Source: an uncultured Colwellia sp. (GTDB taxonomy: Bacteria; Pseudomonadota; Gammaproteobacteria; Enterobacterales; Alteromonadaceae). Taken from it: 64,000 bases of DNA. The notes under the pieces were generated by a model. The model was not told the DNA's origin, searched no databases, and worked only from the letters and a program-made list of their open reading frames with translations. Below are positions 15,464 through 25,212 of this stretch, in pieces. Made by a program: the position numbers and the translations under genes. The stretch is from NCBI GenBank assembly GCA_913061475.1, contig CAJXUN010000001.1, positions 1 through 64,000 of the forward strand, read 5' to 3'. Position 1 is the first letter of the stretch, and each line of letters begins with the position of its first letter.

Positions 15464-16516
15464 TTAGAACGGCGACGGAAATTGTCGTAGCACGTGATTA
15501 ATTTCGGCAAGCACTTCGGTTGTTAATGGCTGGTTAAAAGCCGCAATATTTTGCCTTAGTTGTTGCATAGTCGTTGCGCCAATAATGGTAGAGGTAACGC
15601 CAGTAACTTGATGACACCAGGCCAATGCTAAATGCGCGGGAGCAATATTATGTTTTTTAGCAATGTTAACATAAGCATTAACTGCCGCGTCAGAAGACTT
15701 GGTATCCCGAAAAAGTCCATGACGTTGCATCAAGGTAAAGCGACTGCCTTCGGGTCGCTGACCATTAAGGTATTTACCGGTAAGTAAACCTGTCGCCAAC
15801 GGTGACCAAGGCAAGTAGGCTATATCTTCATGAATACAATTCTCAATTAAATACGGCCAATCTTTGGTATGCAACAAGCTAAACTCATTCTGGATAGAAA
15901 CCATCCGTGGTAAATTATGCTCAGCGCTAAGACGCAAGTACTGATTAATGCCCCAAGGGGTATCATCTGATAAACCACAATAACGAATTTTTCCCGCTTT
16001 AACGCATTGGGCTAAGCCTTGTAAAATATCAAGCATTTCATCATTTTGTTGCACACTATCAACTTGATTATAGTCAATACTATTTGGCCAATGGTTACCA
16101 AAGTGTGGCGATTGGCGGTTTGGCCAATGCAACTGATAAAGATCGATGTAGTCGGTTTGTAAACGCTTTAATGATGTTTCAACCGCGGCAATGACATTAG
16201 CGCCTGAAATTTTACTGCCATCGCGAATATAAGATAAACCAGGGCCAGCAATTTTAGATGCTAAAACAATATTTTCTCGACGAGAGGGGTTATCGCTGAG
16301 CCAATTGCCAATAATAGTTTCGGTTTTGCCATAGGTTTCTTTGCTCGGCGGTACGGCATACATTTCTGCCGTATCGACAAAGTTAATACCTTGGCTTTGC
16401 GCATAGTCGATCTGTGCATTAGCATCGGTTTGATTGTTTTGTAATCCCCAGGTCATACTGCCTAAACAAATAGCCGAAACCTCTAATGAGCTACTGCCTA
16501 ATTTTACATACTTCAT
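15464..16516 (-). CDS. tas: NADP(H)-dependent aldo/keto reductase, Tas type
   Basis: 350 residues (E. coli Tas has 346). N-terminal MKYVKLGSSSLEVSAICLGSM, then FVDTAEMYAVPPSKETYGKTE with catalytic Asp48 and Tyr53, a Lys in LASKIAGPG and a His in LYQLHWP complete the tetrad. The Tas insert VPPSKETYGKTE distinguishes it from other AKRs. It reduces aldehydes/ketones using NADPH; the natural substrate is unclear. It is the last gene of a minus-strand group with an aldehyde dehydrogenase and a TetR regulator. Confidence 0.88.
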   Translation of the reverse strand: MKYVKLGSSSLEVSAICLGSMTWGLQNNQTDANAQIDYAQSQGINFVDTAEMYAVPPSKETYGKTETIIGNWLSDNPSRRENIVLASKIAGPGLSYIRDGSKISGANVIAAVETSLKRLQTDYIDLYQLHWPNRQSPHFGNHWPNSIDYNQVDSVQQNDEMLDILQGLAQCVKAGKIRYCGLSDDTPWGINQYLRLSAEHNLPRMVSIQNEFSLLHTKDWPYLIENCIHEDIAYLPWSPLATGLLTGKYLNGQRPEGSRFTLMQRHGLFRDTKSSDAAVNAYVNIAKKHNIAPAHLALAWCHQVTGVTSTIIGATTMQQLRQNIAAFNQPLTTEVLAEINHVLRQFPSPF

Positions 16517-16570
16517 ATCACAACTCTCAATTTACAACACTTATACCAAAGACATAATCAGCTAAAAAAA

Positions 16571-17938
16571 TCAGCGGATCCAGCGAAGAAACTTAAATTT
16601 CATTTTGCTGTATGGCGCAAACCTTACTGGTAAGTCTTTAATAAATGGTCGTTCTAGCACTGATTTTAAATGACTAAAATTATCAAAGCCGGCTTGTCCG
16701 CTATATTGCCCCATACCACTGGGCCCAACACCGCCAAAGGGCAGTTCAGGCACAGCATTAAACATAATAACGTCATTAATACATTGGCTACCTGAGCTTA
16801 TTTCATCAATCCAACTCTGGCATTGTGTTTTGTTTTTGCTAAAGATATAGGCTGAAAGCGGTTTGTCACGTGCTTTAACAAAAGCTTTAGCACTATCAAA
16901 ATCTTCGATTGTGATAATTGGCAGAATAGCGCCAAATATTTCATCGGTCATTAAAGCACTATCAAGCGGAGGATTAAGCACTATGGTTGGCGCAATATAA
17001 CGATTTTCTATACTAAATTCGCCACCGACTTCGACGTCTAGATCAGATAGATAGTCGCTAATACGTTTAGCATGGCGTTCATTAACGATACGCCCGTAGC
17101 TTTTGCTTTGTTGTGGGTCTTTACCAAACATTTTTGTTATTTGACTTTTCAGTGCCGCAACTAACGGTGCAATCATGTTTTTAGAGGTAATGATATAATC
17201 AGGTGCAATGCAGGTTTGTCCGGCATTCATCCATTTTCCCCAGGCAATTCTTTGCGCAGTTATATTGATATCGGCACTTTCGTCAACATAAACGGGGCTT
17301 TTACCGCCCAACTCTAAGGTGATTGGGGTTAGATGTTTTGCCGCTGCTGCCATAACAATACGAGCAACCTGACCATTACCTGTGTACATAATATGATCAA
17401 ACGGCAGGGCAAGTAGCGCGGTTGTTGCTTCGACAGCACCTTCTACGACTGAAAATGCTTGGTTATCTAAATATTGCGGAATGAGTTTGGCTAAAAGCTG
17501 TGATGTTGCCGGTGCAAGTTCAGAAGGCTTTACTATCGCGCAATTGCCAGCCGCTATAACGGCTACCAATGGCGCCAAGATAAGTTGCATTGGATAGTTC
17601 CAAGCACCAATGATCAGTACTGTACCTTGTGGTTCAGGTTGAATATAAGAACGTCCTGGTTGCGCTACGATAGGGGTAGACACGGAGCGTTTTTTCGCCC
17701 AACGATTGAGTCGCTTACAAACGTGGTCAACATCGCCAGTGACGTAAGATACTTCGGTGATCCATGCCTCTTGAGCTGGTTTGCCTAAATCCATTTGTAG
17801 AGCGTCTAAAAAATCTTGCTCATGCTCTATAACTAAGCGCTTTATTTGTTGTAGTTGCTGTTTGCGCCAGGTTAAATCACGGCTTTTGTTTGAGGCAAAA
17901 AATTGCTGATGCTGCGCCAGTTGTTCGCTAAAATACAC
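16571..17938 (-). CDS. Class 3-type aldehyde dehydrogenase (coniferyl/fatty aldehyde)
   Basis: 455 residues, the short ALDH3-like form. GAWNYPMQLILAPLVAVIAAG is the cofactor helix, LELGGKSP holds the general base Glu209 and MNAGQTCIAPDY the nucleophile Cys243. It oxidises aldehydes to acids with NAD(P)+. Closest named group: coniferyl aldehyde dehydrogenase (CalB-like); a fatty aldehyde substrate is also possible. It lies 54 bases before tas and 81 bases after the TetR gene on the same strand. TGGTCCGA at 17961-17968 resembles half a FadR site. Confidence 0.85.
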   Translation of the reverse strand: MYFSEQLAQHQQFFASNKSRDLTWRKQQLQQIKRLVIEHEQDFLDALQMDLGKPAQEAWITEVSYVTGDVDHVCKRLNRWAKKRSVSTPIVAQPGRSYIQPEPQGTVLIIGAWNYPMQLILAPLVAVIAAGNCAIVKPSELAPATSQLLAKLIPQYLDNQAFSVVEGAVEATTALLALPFDHIMYTGNGQVARIVMAAAAKHLTPITLELGGKSPVYVDESADINITAQRIAWGKWMNAGQTCIAPDYIITSKNMIAPLVAALKSQITKMFGKDPQQSKSYGRIVNERHAKRISDYLSDLDVEVGGEFSIENRYIAPTIVLNPPLDSALMTDEIFGAILPIITIEDFDSAKAFVKARDKPLSAYIFSKNKTQCQSWIDEISSGSQCINDVIMFNAVPELPFGGVGPSGMGQYSGQAGFDNFSHLKSVLERPFIKDLPVRFAPYSKMKFKFLRWIR

Positions 17939-18019
17939 AAGTATTCCTGATTAAATTCTATGGTCCGATGACTTAATTTACCTGATTTGCCGTAGGAGTA
18001 CAAAGCTTTAGTGGATTTA

Positions 18020-18691
18020 CTATTGTGGTTTTATAGCGAGTACAATAGCTAACGTTTGTTGCAATAAGGTGCGCATTTCATGGCTATCGATTGTTGCTCG
18101 CTCAAGCAATAATTGACGATATTGAGTTTGCTGTATCAATATGAGTAACATTTGAGCATTAACATTAACGATATCTTTGCTGAAATACTGACATAGTTGC
18201 TTGCAGGGCTTTAGTAACGTTTCATAATGTTGCTCAGCGAGCGGGCGTAATGACAACGATACTTGACTCTCATTAAAGAGTTGCTGTTCAACAATCAGTT
18301 GCTTGCGATTGCGGTCAATATTTAATCTGATCATTGTTTGCAGTAAATCAGTTAACTCTTCTTGTAATTCAATGCGCAAGCTTACGCGACGTAATGCAAC
18401 TTTGCTCTGTATTGCTACTAAAGCTAAAATCGGTTGCCATAAATTTTCGGTTACACGAGCGACATTTTGTGAGTTTAATTCGAAAGCTTGCTGCACTAAT
18501 TCTTGAATATCTTTGAAATAGTATGTGGTGAGAGAAAGTTGAATATTGGCATGAGCGGCCACCGCACGATGTGTAGTACCTTTGATACCTTGCTCAGCAA
18601 GTATCGAAATTGCCGATTCTAGTATCAACTTTTTTGTTCTTTCACCCTTACTGCGTCTTTTAACCGGTGTTTGTTCAATATTTTTTAACAT
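18020..18691 (-). CDS. TetR-family transcriptional regulator
   Basis: 223 residues. The N-terminal helix-turn-helix spans about 17-65 (RTKKLILESAISILAEQGIKGTTHRAVAAHANI then TTYYFKDIQEL). The C-terminal ligand domain has two cysteines (CKQLC). Its position directly upstream of the aldehyde dehydrogenase and reductase genes, same strand, suggests it controls them or itself. The ligand is unknown. Confidence 0.88.
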   Translation of the reverse strand: MLKNIEQTPVKRRSKGERTKKLILESAISILAEQGIKGTTHRAVAAHANIQLSLTTYYFKDIQELVQQAFELNSQNVARVTENLWQPILALVAIQSKVALRRVSLRIELQEELTDLLQTMIRLNIDRNRKQLIVEQQLFNESQVSLSLRPLAEQHYETLLKPCKQLCQYFSKDIVNVNAQMLLILIQQTQYRQLLLERATIDSHEMRTLLQQTLAIVLAIKPQ

Positions 18692-18888
18692 CTATTCTTT
18701 TTACTCGTCAATAATTGCATTAGTTTGAAGTGATAATATTGCACTGGCGATAACTCATCGCGCTCTATCTATATAACAATATCGTCAATATAACGTGTTA
18801 GTTACAATTTAGAAACAATGTTAACAAAACTTTCTACTGAGGATAAGAGACAGCGGTTGCCAACAAACGTAATACTTATTTTTAGACG

Positions 18889-18924
18889 AAAAAAAGCCCA
18901 TTATTGTCAGTAACAGTAATGGGC
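18889..18924 (-). terminator. Terminator of fadE
   Basis: On the minus strand GCCCATTA (18924-18917) pairs with TAATGGGC (18903-18896), followed by a run of seven T. It sits 29 bases after the fadE stop. Confidence 0.85.
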
Positions 18925-18952
18925 GTTGATTAGCACTTTTAACGGAGGGAAG

Positions 18953-21370
18953 TTAACCTGCTTTTAGATAATCAGAGTCAAAGTCATCAACATCTATTGT
19001 CGCCTTGCGAGCCACTTCTGTTTTGATGAGTAACTGTGCTTCTTCTTCGCTGATAATATTGGCGGCTAGACCTTTTTCAGCAACTAAATCAAGTTGATAA
19101 AAAGGTAAGCGCTGACCTAGTTCTCGACAAATTTTATCAAAAATTGGCTCACAAGCGATAATATCTTCAAGTGTTTGTTCTAGCTGACCTAAGACGTTAC
19201 CTGGTTCGCGAGTAAGGTATTGACCGTGGCCTAAGCGAGAACGGGTGTCATTATGATATTGTAATAATGCTGCAACTTTATGATCTGTGCTGTCAGAAGG
19301 TTTCTTCAACCAACAACCTACCGGTAAAATAATAAGCTTTAATGCGAATGCAACGGCCCTATTTGGGAAGTTATTAATTAATTCACTGATCGCTTGTTGA
19401 ATATTATAAAGGCTGTCTTCTAATGCCCATTGTACCAATGGAAAATCAGCGCTTTGACGTCCGTCGTCGTTATAGCGTTTAAGCGTCGCTGATGCTAAGT
19501 ATAAATAGCTTAAAATATCGCCAAGTCGTGCTGAAATACGCTCTCTACGTTTTAAATCACCACCTAAGGTCAGCATAGCAATATCTGACAGCATGGCTAA
19601 GTTTGAGCTAAAGCGTGTCATTAATTGATAATAACGTCTAGTTTCATCATTGTAAGGGGCGCTAAGCGCGTAACTACCGGTAAAAGAAAACCAAACACTG
19701 CGGCAAATATTACTAATAGCAAAGCCGATATGACCAAATAAAGCATGGTCAAAATCATTCAAGGCTTGTTGCTGGTCTTGATTATTAGCGGCTGATAATT
19801 CAGCCAGTACGTACGGATGACAACGTATAGCACCTTGGCCGTAAATAATCATGCTGCGGGTTAGTATATTTGCGCCTTCAACGGTAATCGCAACAGGAGC
19901 ACCTTGATAAGCTCGGGCAAGGTAGTTACCAGGACCCATACAAATACCTTTACCACCATGAATGTCCATGGCGTCAGCAACACATGAACGCATTTTTTCA
20001 GTGAGATGATACTTAGCGATAGCAGATACCACACTCGGCTTTTCACCCATATCAATAGCGCCAGTTGACATCGTGGTGACGGCATCCATCAAGTAAGCAT
20101 TACCGCCTATTCTAGCTAATGCTTCTTCAACACCTTCCATTTTACCTATCGATATTTTAAATTGGCGACGAATACGGCTATAAGCCCCCGTTGCTAATGC
20201 AAGCGATTTAATACCACCAGTGCTATTTGAAGGTAGGGTAATTGCTCGACCAACCGATAAACACTCCACTAGCATACGCCAGCCTTGGCCGGCCATTTCT
20301 GGACCGCCTATGATGAAACTTAATGGTACAAAAACGTCATCGCCTTGCGTAGGGCCATTTTGAAAAGGTACATTGAGTGGGAAGTGACGACGACCCGCAA
20401 TAACACCATCAATATCCGTTGGTATTAACGCACAAGTAATGCCTAAATCTTCTTGTTCACCCAGTAAATGTTCAGGGTCTTGCAGTTTAAATGCTAAGCC
20501 TAATACCGTAGCGACAGGTGCTAAGGTAATGTAACGCTTATTCCACGTTAAGCGCATACCTAGTACTTCTTCACCATTAAACTCACCGCGGCAAACGATA
20601 CCATAATCTGGAATAGCACCAGCATCAGAGCCAGCTTCAGGGCTAGTTAATGCGAAACAGGGTATTTCGTCACCTTTAACCAGTCGTGGTAAATAGTAAT
20701 CTTGTTGCTCTTTAGTGCCGTAATGTTGTAATAACTCGCCAGGCCCCAATGAATTTGGTACACCAACTGTCGATGATAAAACCGTACTAACACTAGAAAG
20801 CTTTTGCAGTACACGAGACTGAGCATAAGCACAAAACTCAAGGCCGCCGTATTGCTTTTTGATAATCATGGCAAAAAATTTGTTATCTTTTAAGTATTGC
20901 CATACTTCTGGTGCTAAATCGGCAAGTTCATGCGTGGTTTGCCAATCATCAGTCATGCGGCAAACTTCTTCTACTGGCCCGTCTAAAAAGGCTTGCTCTT
21001 CAGCGCTGAGTCTTGGTTTAGGGTAATTATGGAGTTTTTTCCAATCCGGTGTGCCACGAAACAACTCGGCTTCAAACCATGTCGTGCCAGCGTCAATTGC
21101 TTCTTGTTCAGTTTTTGACATTTCAGGCATAATGCCTCTGAACATGGTGAGTAAAGGATTAGAAATATATTGCTTTCGAATATCGGCAATATTTAATGGT
21201 ATGGTGATAATGGCAAAAATTAACCAACTGAAGAAACCGATGACATTGAAAAAGGTTCCCACGATCATAAGTATGGTAAAGGCTATGGTAAATGTTGAGA
21301 GCGAAGCGCGTGAATACGCCATAAACCCACATAGTGCGATAGCAATGAGTATCCAAGTTAAATAGTCCAC
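18953..21370 (-). CDS. fadE: Long-chain acyl-CoA dehydrogenase FadE
   Basis: 805 residues (E. coli FadE 814). N-terminal membrane segments (about 1-60) precede the FAD-binding acyl-CoA dehydrogenase core; [18 protein letters not shown] marks the FAD/substrate region and [15 protein letters not shown] the C-terminal domain with the [12 protein letters not shown] glutamate. It carries out the first step of beta-oxidation at the membrane. It is divergent from yafJ; fadE near yafJ is also seen in E. coli. A FadR-like site lies 42-56 bases upstream of the start. Confidence 0.95.
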   Translation of the reverse strand: MDYLTWILIAIALCGFMAYSRASLSTFTIAFTILMIVGTFFNVIGFFSWLIFAIITIPLNIADIRKQYISNPLLTMFRGIMPEMSKTEQEAIDAGTTWFEAELFRGTPDWKKLHNYPKPRLSAEEQAFLDGPVEEVCRMTDDWQTTHELADLAPEVWQYLKDNKFFAMIIKKQYGGLEFCAYAQSRVLQKLSSVSTVLSSTVGVPNSLGPGELLQHYGTKEQQDYYLPRLVKGDEIPCFALTSPEAGSDAGAIPDYGIVCRGEFNGEEVLGMRLTWNKRYITLAPVATVLGLAFKLQDPEHLLGEQEDLGITCALIPTDIDGVIAGRRHFPLNVPFQNGPTQGDDVFVPLSFIIGGPEMAGQGWRMLVECLSVGRAITLPSNSTGGIKSLALATGAYSRIRRQFKISIGKMEGVEEALARIGGNAYLMDAVTTMSTGAIDMGEKPSVVSAIAKYHLTEKMRSCVADAMDIHGGKGICMGPGNYLARAYQGAPVAITVEGANILTRSMIIYGQGAIRCHPYVLAELSAANNQDQQQALNDFDHALFGHIGFAISNICRSVWFSFTGSYALSAPYNDETRRYYQLMTRFSSNLAMLSDIAMLTLGGDLKRRERISARLGDILSYLYLASATLKRYNDDGRQSADFPLVQWALEDSLYNIQQAISELINNFPNRAVAFALKLIILPVGCWLKKPSDSTDHKVAALLQYHNDTRSRLGHGQYLTREPGNVLGQLEQTLEDIIACEPIFDKICRELGQRLPFYQLDLVAEKGLAANIISEEEAQLLIKTEVARKATIDVDDFDSDYLKAG

Positions 21371-21411
21371 ATATTTTCCTTAATGTTGATATTTGAAGTC
21401 AAAGTATTCTG

Positions 21412-21426
21412 GAGGTCAGACCAGAT
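21412..21426 (-). promoter_or_regulatory. FadR-like operator before fadE
   Basis: On the minus strand ATCTGGTCTGACCTC fits the FadR consensus (NCTGGT-NN-GACCNG) over its central eleven positions. The position upstream of fadE matches the known regulation of this gene in gammaproteobacteria. The rest of 21371-21722 holds no other recognisable site. Confidence 0.65.
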
Positions 21427-21722
21427 GATTGGTTAAGCTTAATTCGTCTTGCTAATAATTTCAAATTATTTATTGTCAGTATAGCCTCTTATCCAAAGCA
21501 ATTAACCTATCTATGGGCAAAATACCTTATTTAATCGTTGTTATGGTTAAGTATAGAAACTATGTGAAATGATAGCTATAACAACGTAAAATGTCGTTGT
21601 TATCTCAGAGGAGGTTAAATAGTAAAACTTTATTAGGTATACATTTTTGCGAGACTGTGTAGTTAGGCTCCAGCCAGTATTGCGCTGTAACCATTTCGTT
21701 TAATTTAATTGGTAATGTTTTT

Positions 21723-22508
21723 ATGTGTGAATTAATGGCGATGTCGGCTAATGTGCCGACGGATATTTGTTTTAGTTTTAGTGGTTTAATGCAGCGTGGT
21801 GGTAATACCGGACCACATAAAGATGGTTGGGGCATTACGTTTTATGAGGGTAAAGGTTGTCGGAGTTTTAAAGATCCACTGCCGAGCGCGCATTCACCTA
21901 TTGCACAACTTGTTACCGACTACCCTATTAAAAGTGAAACGGTGGTTTGCCATATTCGCCAAGCAAATTCAGGTGAAGTTTCTTTGGTTAATACACACCC
22001 CTTCATTCGTCCGATGTGGGGAAAAAATTGGACCTATGCGCACAATGGTCAATTAGCTGACTTTAATACTAAGTTGGTGATTAATTCCCATCTGCCAATT
22101 GGTGAGACCGATAGCGAACATGCTTTTTGTTGGCTATTAGAGCAGTTGTCAGAAAAATTTGGTCAGGATGCACCGAAAGCTGAGGTGTTATTTCACTTTG
22201 TTATGGAATTATGCCAGAAAATTAATAAGCTAGGTGTGTTTAATTTACTGTTGACGGACGGTGATTTTTTACTGGTTTACTGCGCTAATAATTTACATTG
22301 GCTTACTCGACGTGCTCCCTTTGGCAAGGCGAGTTTAATCGATGCCGAGATGGTGATTAATTTTGATCAGGAAACTACTGAAAATGACATAGTAACGGTT
22401 ATTGCCACGCAGCCATTAACGGATGATGAAACATGGCAAAAAATGCAAGCGGGTGACGGTTTATTGTTTAGTAAAGGGCAGTTGATTTGTCAGAGTAATC
22501 AGGAGTAG
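21723..22508 (+). CDS. yafJ: Class II glutamine amidotransferase, YafJ type
   Basis: 261 residues. It begins MCELMAMSANVPTD, so Cys2 becomes the N-terminal nucleophile after Met removal. CHIRQAN, NTHPF and YAHNGQL complete the class II amidotransferase glutamine pocket. No synthase domain is attached, as usual for YafJ. The natural acceptor is unknown. A terminator follows. Confidence 0.9.
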   Translation: MCELMAMSANVPTDICFSFSGLMQRGGNTGPHKDGWGITFYEGKGCRSFKDPLPSAHSPIAQLVTDYPIKSETVVCHIRQANSGEVSLVNTHPFIRPMWGKNWTYAHNGQLADFNTKLVINSHLPIGETDSEHAFCWLLEQLSEKFGQDAPKAEVLFHFVMELCQKINKLGVFNLLLTDGDFLLVYCANNLHWLTRRAPFGKASLIDAEMVINFDQETTENDIVTVIATQPLTDDETWQKMQAGDGLLFSKGQLICQSNQE

Positions 22509-22519
22509 GCAAATGATGC

Positions 22520-22557
22520 CAAGCAAGTGAGCTTTAATTATGCCACTTGCTTGTTTT
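22520..22557 (+). terminator. Terminator after yafJ
   Basis: CAAGCAAGTG (22520-22529) pairs with CACTTGCTTG (22544-22553), then TTTT. It can also serve the converging DUF3108 gene. Confidence 0.8.
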
Positions 22558-22585
22558 ATCGATAAATACGTTTCTATTGCAGGAA

Positions 22586-23353
22586 TTACTTTGCTGTTGC
22601 AATTGAAGGTGTTGCCGGTGTTATTGACTCCAATTGTGCTTCAAACTGCTCAACATCCCCTTTGATTTGATGAAGCTTTACCAGTAAGTAATTTAACTCT
22701 TGTGCAAACCACACGTAAGTTACGCGTTTCTTTTCAATCACTTCTCGTTTAAATTTAACCGTTTTCACTAAACCGTACGGCAACATGATTTCTTCTTCAC
22801 CATCATATTGATAAACGTAGTTTTTTAGCGAGCCTGATGATTTAACCACTGGATAAACAAATTGTTTTTGCTCTGGTTCGCTGATCATATTTAGGCGATG
22901 TTGTAGATGATAGCTCAGTGAGTCTTGAATATTGTCAGGAAAGTCTATGTTTTTAGTTTTATCTTTCTTTTCATCAGTAGCGGTATTGTTAGCTGTGTCA
23001 TAAGTCCATTTATAATATTTATCAGAGCCAGTGCCTTCGCGTTTGTATTCATAGCTTGTCGGTGTAACTTTATTACCTTCCAGCTTAACTATTGAGGTTT
23101 CATCACGCACATCTGAGAAAATTAACCACTCGATGTTGGTATGGTAACTATATTGCGCTAGGCCATTGTCTAAATAGCTTAATTTACGTGATGCTTCACC
23201 AACCGATTTAGCGTTGCGCAAAATAGTGTACTTTGCACTAAATGCAGGCACCATTACCTTGTTTGCTTTATCTGTTGTCTGGGCAAAAGGCGAAGCACTG
23301 AACAATGTTACGCTAGATAACAACAAAGTGACATAAGGTAATGATTTCAACAT
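22586..23353 (-). CDS. DUF3108 periplasmic protein
   Basis: 255 residues from ATG at 23353, chosen because MLKSLPYVTLLLSSVTLFSASPFAQ is a clean signal peptide. A longer in-frame extension overlaps purN and is unlikely. FSAKYTILRNAKSVGEASRKL and QDSLSYHLQHRLNM, followed by ETVKFKREVIEKKRVTYVWF-like ending, fit DUF3108. The function is unknown; it is expected to be periplasmic. It follows purN by 22 bases on the same strand, so it is probably in the purMN operon, a common arrangement in this order. Confidence 0.85.
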   Translation of the reverse strand: MLKSLPYVTLLLSSVTLFSASPFAQTTDKANKVMVPAFSAKYTILRNAKSVGEASRKLSYLDNGLAQYSYHTNIEWLIFSDVRDETSIVKLEGNKVTPTSYEYKREGTGSDKYYKWTYDTANNTATDEKKDKTKNIDFPDNIQDSLSYHLQHRLNMISEPEQKQFVYPVVKSSGSLKNYVYQYDGEEEIMLPYGLVKTVKFKREVIEKKRVTYVWFAQELNYLLVKLHQIKGDVEQFEAQLESITPATPSIATAK

Positions 23354-23375
23354 AGTAAATTCTCTAAAAATAAAG

Positions 23376-24020
23376 TTATTCTTCGCTAGCATATCCTGAA
23401 GCTGGTAAAATAACACCATCAAACAATGCATTTTCACCATTCATGGTGACACGTTTGTTACAACACCAATTTACCACAAGTGGATAAATTCTATGCTCTT
23501 GTTGGTGCACGCGTTGGGCAAGGTCTTCAGCAGTGTCTTCAGGGAATACAGGCACTTTAGCTTGTAGGACCACAGGACCGCCATCAAGTTCCTCAGTAAC
23601 AAAATGTACACTAACACCATGCTCAGTGTCACCAGCATCAATAGCTCGCTGATGGGTGTGTAAACCTTGATATTTAGGTAATAGAGAAGGGTGTATATTG
23701 ATTAAACGGCCTTGATAAGTTTGCACAAACTTTGGCGTTAATATACGCATAAAGCCAGCCAGTACAATAAGATCAGGCTGATAGTGATTAATCTCAGTAA
23801 TGAGCGCACTATCGTAATCTTCACGGCTATCGTAGTCTTTATGTGAGAGCACAGCAGTGGCAATATTTGCGTTTTGTGCGCGGGTTAATCCATAAACGTC
23901 AGCTTTGTTAGAAACTACGGCGACGACGTCGCCACCATAGTTTTCTTGCTTAGAGGCATCAATAATCGCCTGTAAGTTTGTGCCGCCGCCGGAAATCAGT
24001 ACTACAATTCGGCTTCGCAT
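23376..24020 (-). CDS. purN: Phosphoribosylglycinamide formyltransferase
   Basis: 214 residues. RIVVLISGGGTNLQAIID binds the phosphoribosyl group; LAGFMRIL and INIHPSLLPKYQG contain the catalytic Asn/His, and HFVTEELDGGPVV the catalytic Asp. It transfers formyl from 10-formyl-THF to GAR in purine synthesis. It lies 6 bases after purM. Confidence 0.95.
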   Translation of the reverse strand: MRSRIVVLISGGGTNLQAIIDASKQENYGGDVVAVVSNKADVYGLTRAQNANIATAVLSHKDYDSREDYDSALITEINHYQPDLIVLAGFMRILTPKFVQTYQGRLINIHPSLLPKYQGLHTHQRAIDAGDTEHGVSVHFVTEELDGGPVVLQAKVPVFPEDTAEDLAQRVHQQEHRIYPLVVNWCCNKRVTMNGENALFDGVILPASGYASEE

Positions 24021-24026
24021 GGTTAA

Positions 24027-25073
24027 TTAACCTTTGTTGATAATAACTTGTTCTTGACCCGCTTGTAGATCGGCAATTTCACCAATATGCCAAGCATTTT
24101 CACCATGAGCAGTTAAAATATCAATACTTTGCGCTACAGCGTCAGCAGGAACAACAATAATCATACCAACACCACAGTTAAAGGTGCGGTACATTTCATG
24201 TGTCGTAATATTGCCTTTTTCTTGTAACCAGTTAAATATTTCCGGCCACTGCCAGCTATTACCATCAACAATGGCTTGCGCACTTTCTGGTAAAACTCGT
24301 GGAATATTTTCCCAGAAACCACCACCAGTAATGTGTGATAGGGCATGAACATCAACGTGCTTAAGTAGCTCTAGTACTGACTTAACATAGATTTTAGTGG
24401 GTTCGATTAAATGATCACCAATTGATTTGCCATTGAGTAATTCGTTCGTATCAGTGTTGTTAACTTCTAATACTTTACGAATTAAAGAGAAACCGTTTGA
24501 ATGAGCACCTGAAGACGCTAAGGCAATAAGTTGGTCACCAGCAGCAACCTTCGTTCCGTCGATAACACGAGATTTTTCAGCAACACCAACACAAAAACCG
24601 GCTATATCGTAATCACCTTTGTGGTACATACCCGGCATTTCAGCGGTTTCGCCACCCACTAAAGCACAACCTGATAGTACACAACCATCGGCAATACCTG
24701 AAACAACCGCAGAGGCAACTTCAACATCGAGCTTATCTGTTGCGTAGTAATCGAGGAAAAATAAAGGCTCAGCACCTTGAACAATTAAGTCATTAACGCA
24801 CATAGCAACTAAGTCGATACCAACGGTATCGTGTTTTTGTAAATCAATGGCTAAACGCAATTTAGTACCGACACCGTCGGTTCCCGCGACAAGTACTGGT
24901 TCTTTGTAACCAGTAGGAAGTTGACAGATAGAGCCAAAACCACCTAGTCCTCCCATAACTTCTGGGCGTGTAGTGCGTTTTACTGCACCTTTAATATTTT
25001 CAACTAGGGCATTACCTGCATCTATATCAACGCCAGCATCTTTATAACTTAAAGACTGTTTTTCTTCGCTCAC
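24027..25073 (-). CDS. purM: Phosphoribosylformylglycinamidine cyclo-ligase (AIR synthetase)
   Basis: 348 residues from GTG at 25073, chosen because TTGAGG sits six bases before it and because the family starts just before [19 protein letters not shown] at 25085 is the alternative. [24 protein letters not shown] and [11 protein letters not shown] are the ATP-grasp-like PurM motifs. It makes AIR from FGAM with ATP. It is first in the purM-purN-DUF3108 group. No PurR-type box was visible in the 127-bp divergent gap to the DUF2066 gene. Confidence 0.95.
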   Translation of the reverse strand: MSEEKQSLSYKDAGVDIDAGNALVENIKGAVKRTTRPEVMGGLGGFGSICQLPTGYKEPVLVAGTDGVGTKLRLAIDLQKHDTVGIDLVAMCVNDLIVQGAEPLFFLDYYATDKLDVEVASAVVSGIADGCVLSGCALVGGETAEMPGMYHKGDYDIAGFCVGVAEKSRVIDGTKVAAGDQLIALASSGAHSNGFSLIRKVLEVNNTDTNELLNGKSIGDHLIEPTKIYVKSVLELLKHVDVHALSHITGGGFWENIPRVLPESAQAIVDGNSWQWPEIFNWLQEKGNITTHEMYRTFNCGVGMIIVVPADAVAQSIDILTAHGENAWHIGEIADLQAGQEQVIINKG

Positions 25074-25212
25074 GGGAAACCTCAATTATTAGTTAGTTTG
25101 CTTGTACGATAAAGGTGCATATTCTACCAGTGCAAAGGCGCGCTGAAAATCTTTAAAATAAATTATTTTTATATGTAATAAAAATCAGCAACATTATGAT
25201 AAGATCTTCATT

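Noticed and set aside
25074-25212. A PurR operator between purM and the DUF2066 gene
   Set aside because: No sequence close to the ACGCAAACG-TTTGCGT palindrome is present.
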